Shown here piece after piece: positions 58,270-64,000 of a stretch of DNA of 64,000 nt (its first letter is position 1; every line of letters begins with the position of its first letter). The notes under the pieces were generated by a model. The model did not search any database, was not told the origin of the DNA, and was given only the letters and a program-made list of their open reading frames with translations. This DNA is from Anaeramoeba flamelloides (lineage: Eukaryota > Metamonada > Anaeramoebidae), in contig JANTQA010000012.1 of assembly GCA_027625915.1 (NCBI GenBank), positions 1,333,001-1,397,000 of the forward strand, written 5' to 3'. A program made the translations under genes and the position numbers.

Positions 58270-58830
58270 ATCTCAGTTGTAAGAGGTGAATTACACCCAT
58301 GTGTTTAAAGGGTTTGAGTGGATGTACGAAAAAAAAATTTATTTTGTAAATTTTCCAAAATTGAAATCATTTTTTTACATTTTTTCTCATACCCTTTTTT
58401 TTTTTCTGATTTATTTTTAGATCAAGTAATTCTTTTGCAAATTTTTTTGTATTACAAGATCTCTAATCACTTAGAAAAAATGTGTTATTCTAAGGTTATT
58501 GAAAAAGTAAAAATGATAGTAGAGAAATTATATTTATTTCTATAAGAATGTTCTTTGATCTTCAATTGAGGATCAAAATGAAAAATTGTTTGTTTTTCTC
58601 AAATAGATTTTCTTTAAGAATTTTGGGTTTTTCAATTTTTAAGAAAATATATCTAGATTTTTTTATTTTATTCCATATGGATATCAACTATCTTTTGATG
58701 TGAATTATGCTACTTATTTCTTTTTTGTTCTTCAAAAGAAAATTCTAAAAAATAATTGATATTTGAATAATTTTTTTGTTCCCACCTTTGACTGGAAGAA
58801 AGTTTACTTTAAATTTTTTTTCTTAATTGT
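58270..58830 (+). repeat. Dispersed repeat family A, copy 2
   Basis: It aligns with 1810-2330 in the same direction over ~520 bases, from GGTGAATTA.A through TATTACAAGATC to TTTGACTG. Confidence 0.65.
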
Positions 58831-59220
58831 TCCTATAATCCAATAAAAAGAGGAAAATCTATTTCTGTGTTTTTTTAATTTTGGTGTGTACTTGAAACAG
58901 AATTAATAAAATTGTAAATTTTACTGAGTTAAAAGGAAATTAATTTCAAAAATTAGCCATAATAACAAAAACAAAAATAATAAAAAAAAAAATTGAAAAA
59001 ACAATTAAAAAAACTACGGATTACATCAAAAAAGCTAAATAATAGTCGTCGCTATTAAGAAGTATTTATGGTTTTAATTTATATTCTGTGTTATTTTATT
59101 GATTTATTTTTGTTTATAAGTAAAAAATTTTGAGCTTTTTCGATAGAAGAAATAAAATTTTCAAGCAAATTAATAAAGAAATTTCAAGATTTTCAAAAAA
59201 TTTTGATTTTTCCTTTCTCT

Positions 59221-60603
59221 TTAATCAAGTTTGAGTTCTAAAGTTTCTGCTTCTTGATCTTTTTCATTTTCGTTTTCATTCTCAATTTCAATTTCTCCTT
59301 CTGTTTGGAGAATTTGATCAAGATAAGTTTGAACTTTATTTGGCTTTAAGATTTCAAATTTCTGCTCTTTACCAACAACCGCAATTCCTACATTAAGCTT
59401 GGTAAGTGTTTCTTTGCCAGAAGACTCTTTTAGTGCTTTCACACCATGAAGAACCAATTCTTCTAATCCCAATTCGGGGAATTCCTTAAAGTTTTTTTCT
59501 AAATAGGTTCTTGCACTTTGTGATCTTGACCCAATGGCTTGTGCGTAATAACTAAAGCAATTTCCACTTGGGGAGGTTTGGTATAAGTGTGTTTTACCAC
59601 CCTGTTTTTGTTTATTTTTTTGTTTAGTTACACATTTGTTTGTTTTAAGTCATCAATTGATTAATTGTTGGACGGTTTTGGTTTTTTGTTTTTTGTTTTT
59701 TTATTTTTTGAAAGAAAAAATAAGGAAAAAAAAAAAAAGAAAAAATAAAAAAAGATAAAAATGTTGTCAAACAACTTTAAATAAAGAAACATTTTTCAAA
59801 GTGGTCTTAAAAAACACAAAAAAAAAAAAAGAAAAGAAAACAAACATCGTATCCAATTACAAGAAGCCCAACACCATATGGCCTTCTTCCCCATCTTTGA
59901 GTATTTCTTTGTGATTCTTATTTGAAAATGAGAAAATAAAAAAAAAAATGTATTCAAAAAGAAAAAAAAAAAAAAAAAAAAAAAAGATTGTTTGTTTTAT
60001 TTTGTGTTGTTAGAGTTTGAACAAAAAAGGCAATAACCAAAATTAAGATCAAGAAGAGACAATGCTTCATTTTAATAACAAGAAATAAGTTATCAAAAAG
60101 AAAAAAGAGTAAAAAGGAAAATGAAAGAGAATATTTACTCATTGCAAGAGAAGAAACAACTTCGCCAGTTGGTAAATCCGATCCATAAACAAATTTGTGA
60201 TGGAGAGTTTCATTTCTCATAAATTTCAGTAATACACGCGCGTCTGCAGTTAAACCAGAAATTGCAATTCCCATATGCCCGTCAACTTTAAAAATCTTTC
60301 TTTGATGGGAACTTAATTCGTCAGAGCTCCTCATGAGCGTGACAACAACTGCGTGTGTTTTACTTTTTAGACCTAAAGCAGTTGATCCTTGTGCAACTGC
60401 TTGCATGGCATACTCAATTTGGTAAAGTCTTCCTTCAGGACTTTTTGTGCATTAAACAGATTTTATGGGAATAATTAAAAAAAAGAAAAAAAAGTTGAAT
60501 ATTTCATTCAATAAAGAAAGGTAATGTACAAAGCTTTGCTAAAAAAGAAAAATGAAACAAACCTATAAATTGAAATGTCAGAATCGTATTGTGTTCGAAA
60601 CAT
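59221..60603 (-). CDS. PSMA1: 20S proteasome subunit alpha-1 (alpha6)
   Basis: Four exons, 60603-60563, 60440-60139, 59916-59846 and 59601-59221, give 264 residues (human PSMA1 has 263). The introns are GT-AG (122, 222, 244 bases). The two flanking the outer exons use a GTTTGT donor. The start MFRTQYDSDISIYSPEGRLY and then QIEYAMQAVAQGS is the alpha-type N-terminal helix. GLKSKTHAVVV, GLTADARVLLKFMR, TQRWGRRPYGVGLL and IGSRSQSARTYLE are alpha-1 signatures. Alpha subunits form the outer rings of the proteasome core that gate substrate entry and are not proteolytic. The C-terminus has the acidic Glu/Asn-rich tail usual for this subunit. The exon joins were chosen to keep both frame and family alignment. 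Confidence 0.94.
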
Positions 60604-61328
60604 AATATATAAGAAAAATTTCTGTTGTTCAAAGGGGAGAAAAAATGAATAAGTTCTAATTTTATAGTTTATTAAAATATGGTTGAATTCTTTTTTAAAA
60701 TTGGCTTCATTCCATGATTTGAAATCATCTAATAAGAGAAATTGGAAATATTTCATAATTTGGTTCATTCAATCAATTATTAAAAGAAAATATTTACAAC
60801 ATGATGATTTTGACTTTTAATTGTAAAATGTGGCTAATTGAAATATTTTCAATGACCCTTCTCTCTCGAAACCAAATTTCAGACCAAACATAAAGAAGTG
60901 TTTTGTTTTTGTTCTTTTAAGGCTTGTTTCAATTTTGGTTTTGGAAAAAATAGTACAATTTGAGGAAAAATGATCATTAAAAAATTATTTGAAAAAAAAA
61001 TTAAACCTTTGATAATTTTTGACTTTTTGATAACTTCATTTATAATAAATACTATTGGTTAATAAAAGATCTTTTATCAAAAATTATTTTTCAAGTTATT
61101 TGAGAATTTATGTTGGAAAATCCAATTTTCCAGCTTCTATTCAAATTATTTTTAAATGTAATTGTAAAAAATTTGAAAATTAATTTTTTTTACAGTTAAG
61201 CTGTTATATTATATTATATTTTAAAATTAATAAATATCTTTCAAAGGGATAATCAATATTTTAGACGATGAAAGAATTGTTTTTTGATATAAATTGAAAA
61301 AATAATTTTTTTTTTTTATTTTTCCGTT

Positions 61329-61760
61329 AGGTTTTCCCGAATTCAAAAGAATTGAGGAAAATCTTTGATTTTTCTCTATTCTTTTAAATTCTGGAAAATC
61401 TAGGACACCTTTGTTAGGTTTTTTTTTAATTTAAAAGAATAGTGAAAAACTTTGATTTTACTCAATTTTTTTGAATTCTGGAAAACCGCCCTTATGTTTT
61501 TTTTTTAATTTAAGAAATAAACCAATATTTTTTGATATTTTGGATTTATTTCTTAAATTAAAAAAAAACCTATCACTCTACTGCACTTGTCTGACACTTT
61601 TCGTTCGTTTTTTTTGAATTTTAAAAATAAACAGAAAATTTAAGAAATTTTCGGTTTCTTTCAAAAATTAAAAAAAAAAAAACATATTTTATTTTCCAGA
61701 ATATGAAAGAACTGAGTAAAATACTTAGATTTAACTCTATTCTTTTGAATTCTGTAAACC
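61329..61760. repeat. Three palindromic family P units
   Basis: Units at 61329-61402, 61417-61487 and 61692-61760 each run from TTTTCC.GAATT through a central TTTGATTTT.CTC or similar to AATTCTG.AAA.CC, so each can fold into a hairpin. Between the second and third is another long stem, TTAATTTAAGAAATAAA with its exact inverse (61503-61561). The copy at 17502 is the fourth unit. Confidence 0.65.
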
Positions 61761-62269
61761 CTAGAAACTTTATTAACACTTCAATAATTATCACAAGGAA
61801 TTTTTTTTTCGATATTAAAGTTTTAATAGACGAGTATATCATTTTCAAAACTATTGGTTTTCTTCTATCAAAGTAGATATCCCCAAGTTGAATTTATGGA
61901 AAATTTAACATTGCGTTTATTTGGAATTTTTTACTGAACAAAAATACCTTTTTTTATTAACTAGAGACTTTGGAAAATGGCACAGACTATTAAAAACAAT
62001 AAATACAATAACATCATGAATTTGAATTCCGGAATTTGTGATTATAATGTGAATAAACTTTACTATAAGAGATGATAATTTAATTGAATGTTGTAGTGTT
62101 TTCTCTGACTTGTTTTTTTTTTTAATTCTATTTTTTCACATTAGTGGCTAGTAAATCACATTAGTGTTTGTTTCCTATATGTAATAGAGAACTTTTTTTT
62201 TCACAGGAATACAATAAAACTTGATGAAAATGTCTTGATCAAGTTTCGAGAAATGACTTATCATTTTTA

Positions 62270-63370
62270 AAAGAATTTATTGTACAGTTTGGTTTTTAAG
62301 TCAAAAGATCTTATCCACTTTTCTTTAAGATTTTTGATTCAAAGAAGAAATTGAAAAATATGCCAAGAATTTCTATTTTGAAGAAATATCACTTTTTAGT
62401 AATCTCTGGTGGTTTGTATGAACAAAAAACATTCAAACTTGAACCATATTTTGAGAATAAAAGAAAAATGAATCAAATATTGCCTCCTTAAAGACCGAAA
62501 AAACATTGATTATATATATATATATATATATATTGAATTTTTTGAAATTTTAAAAAAATATGTTAAAGTTTTTTTTTTCAAATATTCAGAGAATAAATAA
62601 CGAATTATTAAGATTTAAATCAATTATTTGATAATACTTGTTATTTTATTATTAGAATAATTATTTATTTATATTGATTTTATTTGTTCAAAAATATGTA
62701 AAAAATTGAGAAAAAAAATATCAAGACTTTTGATTAATCAATTTACTCCTTAGGATATTACTATTACATGAAATAATTTATAATAGATAATCAAATTTAA
62801 TTTAAAATAATCAAATTAAAAATTTTTTGATTTATTTTTTAAGTTGAATTGTCCCATTTTTTTAAAAAATATTTTATGAGAATTATTTTTAATTTTCTAT
62901 TTTGATTATATTTTAGACATTTTTTTTTAAATTCCAAAAAAAGAAAAAATCAATTTGATATCATATGTTCTTTTATACCAACAAAGAAAATATTTTTTTT
63001 TTTTTTTTTGGAATTATAAATATAGTCTATCCTGGGTTTTTTAAAGTTACTAGTATTAAATTTCAAGTATAGTTTATATAAAATTCCTTTAAAAACAATA
63101 ATATTTCTTTCTTCTTTAGAAAGAAATATTTTATTTTGAAATAATTTGAAAATATGTTGGAATTTGCACTTTTCCAAAATAAGTAAAATTGAAATCAAAT
63201 TTTTCAAAAATAATAATACATTTATTAAAATATCTTGATAATTAAATCACAGTTTACTAGTAATTAGATTTTTAATTTTGTTTTTCAACTTCAAGATTAT
63301 GTCATTTTTTTTGAATTTACCATGAAATTTACTTGAAGATTTTGATTATGGTTACTGGCCGCTTAGAGAG
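62270..63370 (+). repeat. Dispersed repeat family J, long copy 2
   Basis: It aligns with 27340-28450 over about 1.1 kb in the same direction, including GAAATATCAC.TTTTAGTAAT, a (TA)n run at the same relative place, and the closing TTTGATTATGGTTACTGGCC. Confidence 0.6.
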
Positions 63371-64000
63371 GGGGGTTCGAAATGAATTCTTCAGATACAC
63401 CCCAATACTATCATTTAAAGTACAAAATAAAGAATTATTTTTTTAATACACAACAGTTTGGTATAAGGAACTAAAGGTTATTCTAGAATAAATTTTTAGT
63501 TGAAAATGGGATTAGTCATTATTTTCAACAATATTATTTGTGTTTGCTTGGTTATTTGTTATTATTTTATTTTTTTTTTAATTTTCGAATATCTGGTTTT
63601 TATATGTTTGTAATGATAAAAAAGTGAATATATATCCTATTTAATTATCAGTTGTTCTTGAATACTAAATTATATATATTGCAATTTATTTTTCAATTTA
63701 TTATTTCAGGCGAAGAAAAATATTTTGAAATAGATTTTACATTATGTTTTTGAAAATTTCTATATAATTTCCAAAAAAAAAAAAAGGAAAAAGGAAAAAG
63801 AAGTGAGAAAAGAAAAAGAATTTATATGAAAATAAGATGTTGAAGAGATAGTTAACCTAATTCCTAATATTTATTTTTAACAAATATATAAAAAATCATT
63901 ACTAAAAGTTTTGAGAGTTTAGTATTTCAAAAACAAAAAAAAAAAACCTTTATTTTTTCTCCAAAAATATTCCTGGCTATAAAAATTATTGTAAATTTTG

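Larger units (their letters stand above)
54064..59220. other. 5-kb intergenic region, no gene
   Basis: It contains MITE C copy 4 (56543-56739), a large dinucleotide microsatellite (57539-57637) and repeat A copy 2 (58270-58830). Open frames at 58003-58545 overlap the repeat and resemble nothing known. The rest is A/T-rich. Confidence 0.65.
60604..64000. other. Intergenic region to window end, no gene
   Basis: It holds three palindromic family P units (61329-61760) and a long family J repeat (62270-63370). The last 600 bases are A/T-rich with an AAGGAAAAAGG run near 63785. No gene was recognised. Confidence 0.65.

Noticed and set aside
58003-58545. Two consecutive frames of 101 and 75 codons
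   Set aside because: They start in an A tract and run into dispersed repeat A. The equivalent position in the copy at 1810 does not keep the frame.

Overview
This window is extremely AT-rich nuclear DNA from a eukaryote. Two genes (Arf6-like and proteasome alpha-1) carry short GT-AG introns of 122-339 bases. Intergenic stretches are long and filled with A/T tracts and repeats, and the proteins carry long Lys-, Asn-, Asp- and Glu-rich low-complexity segments. TAA, TAG and TGA all end open frames here and the conserved C-termini fit the standard code. The mix of ankyrin/BTB proteins, a villidin-like gelsolin/headpiece protein and Arf6 suggests a free-living amoeboid protist. An Anaeramoeba-like or amoebozoan source is my best guess, but the sequence alone does not prove it.

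Layout: (1) 1-6.3 kb holds an orphan last exon of V-ATPase subunit E followed by repeats. (2) 6.3-7.46 kb is a four-exon Arf6-type GTPase on the minus strand. (3) 7.5-15.5 kb is repeat-rich with no gene. (4) 15.5-22.8 kb has an ankyrin protein with a Lys/Ile tail, a possible small spliced gene of unknown function, and an ankyrin plus double-BTB protein whose first exon is uncertain. (5) 22.8-30.1 kb is a transposon graveyard with a readable series of nested TA insertions. (6) 30.1-35.3 kb has a DEK-type chromatin protein and a DHHC-family palmitoyltransferase with an eroded zinc domain. (7) 35.3-43.8 kb is repeats. (8) 43.8-45.4 kb is a BTB-BACK protein fused to a glutamine-amidotransferase-like domain. 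(9) 47.7-54.1 kb, minus strand, is a giant PH/ubiquitin-like/gelsolin/villin-headpiece protein split into two overlapping frames at a run of 21 A. (10) 59.2-60.6 kb, minus strand, is the four-exon proteasome alpha-1 subunit. The rest is repeats.

The genes do not form an operon or a shared pathway. They are ordinary cellular functions (vesicle traffic, actin, ubiquitin-linked adaptors, proteasome, chromatin) spaced several kb apart. I did not find a self-contained new system. The strongest leads are the split villidin-like gene, the eroded DHHC enzyme, the BTB-amidotransferase fusion and the nested set of TA-flanked miniature transposons. Repeat edges were judged by eye and are approximate except where TA target-site duplications fix them.
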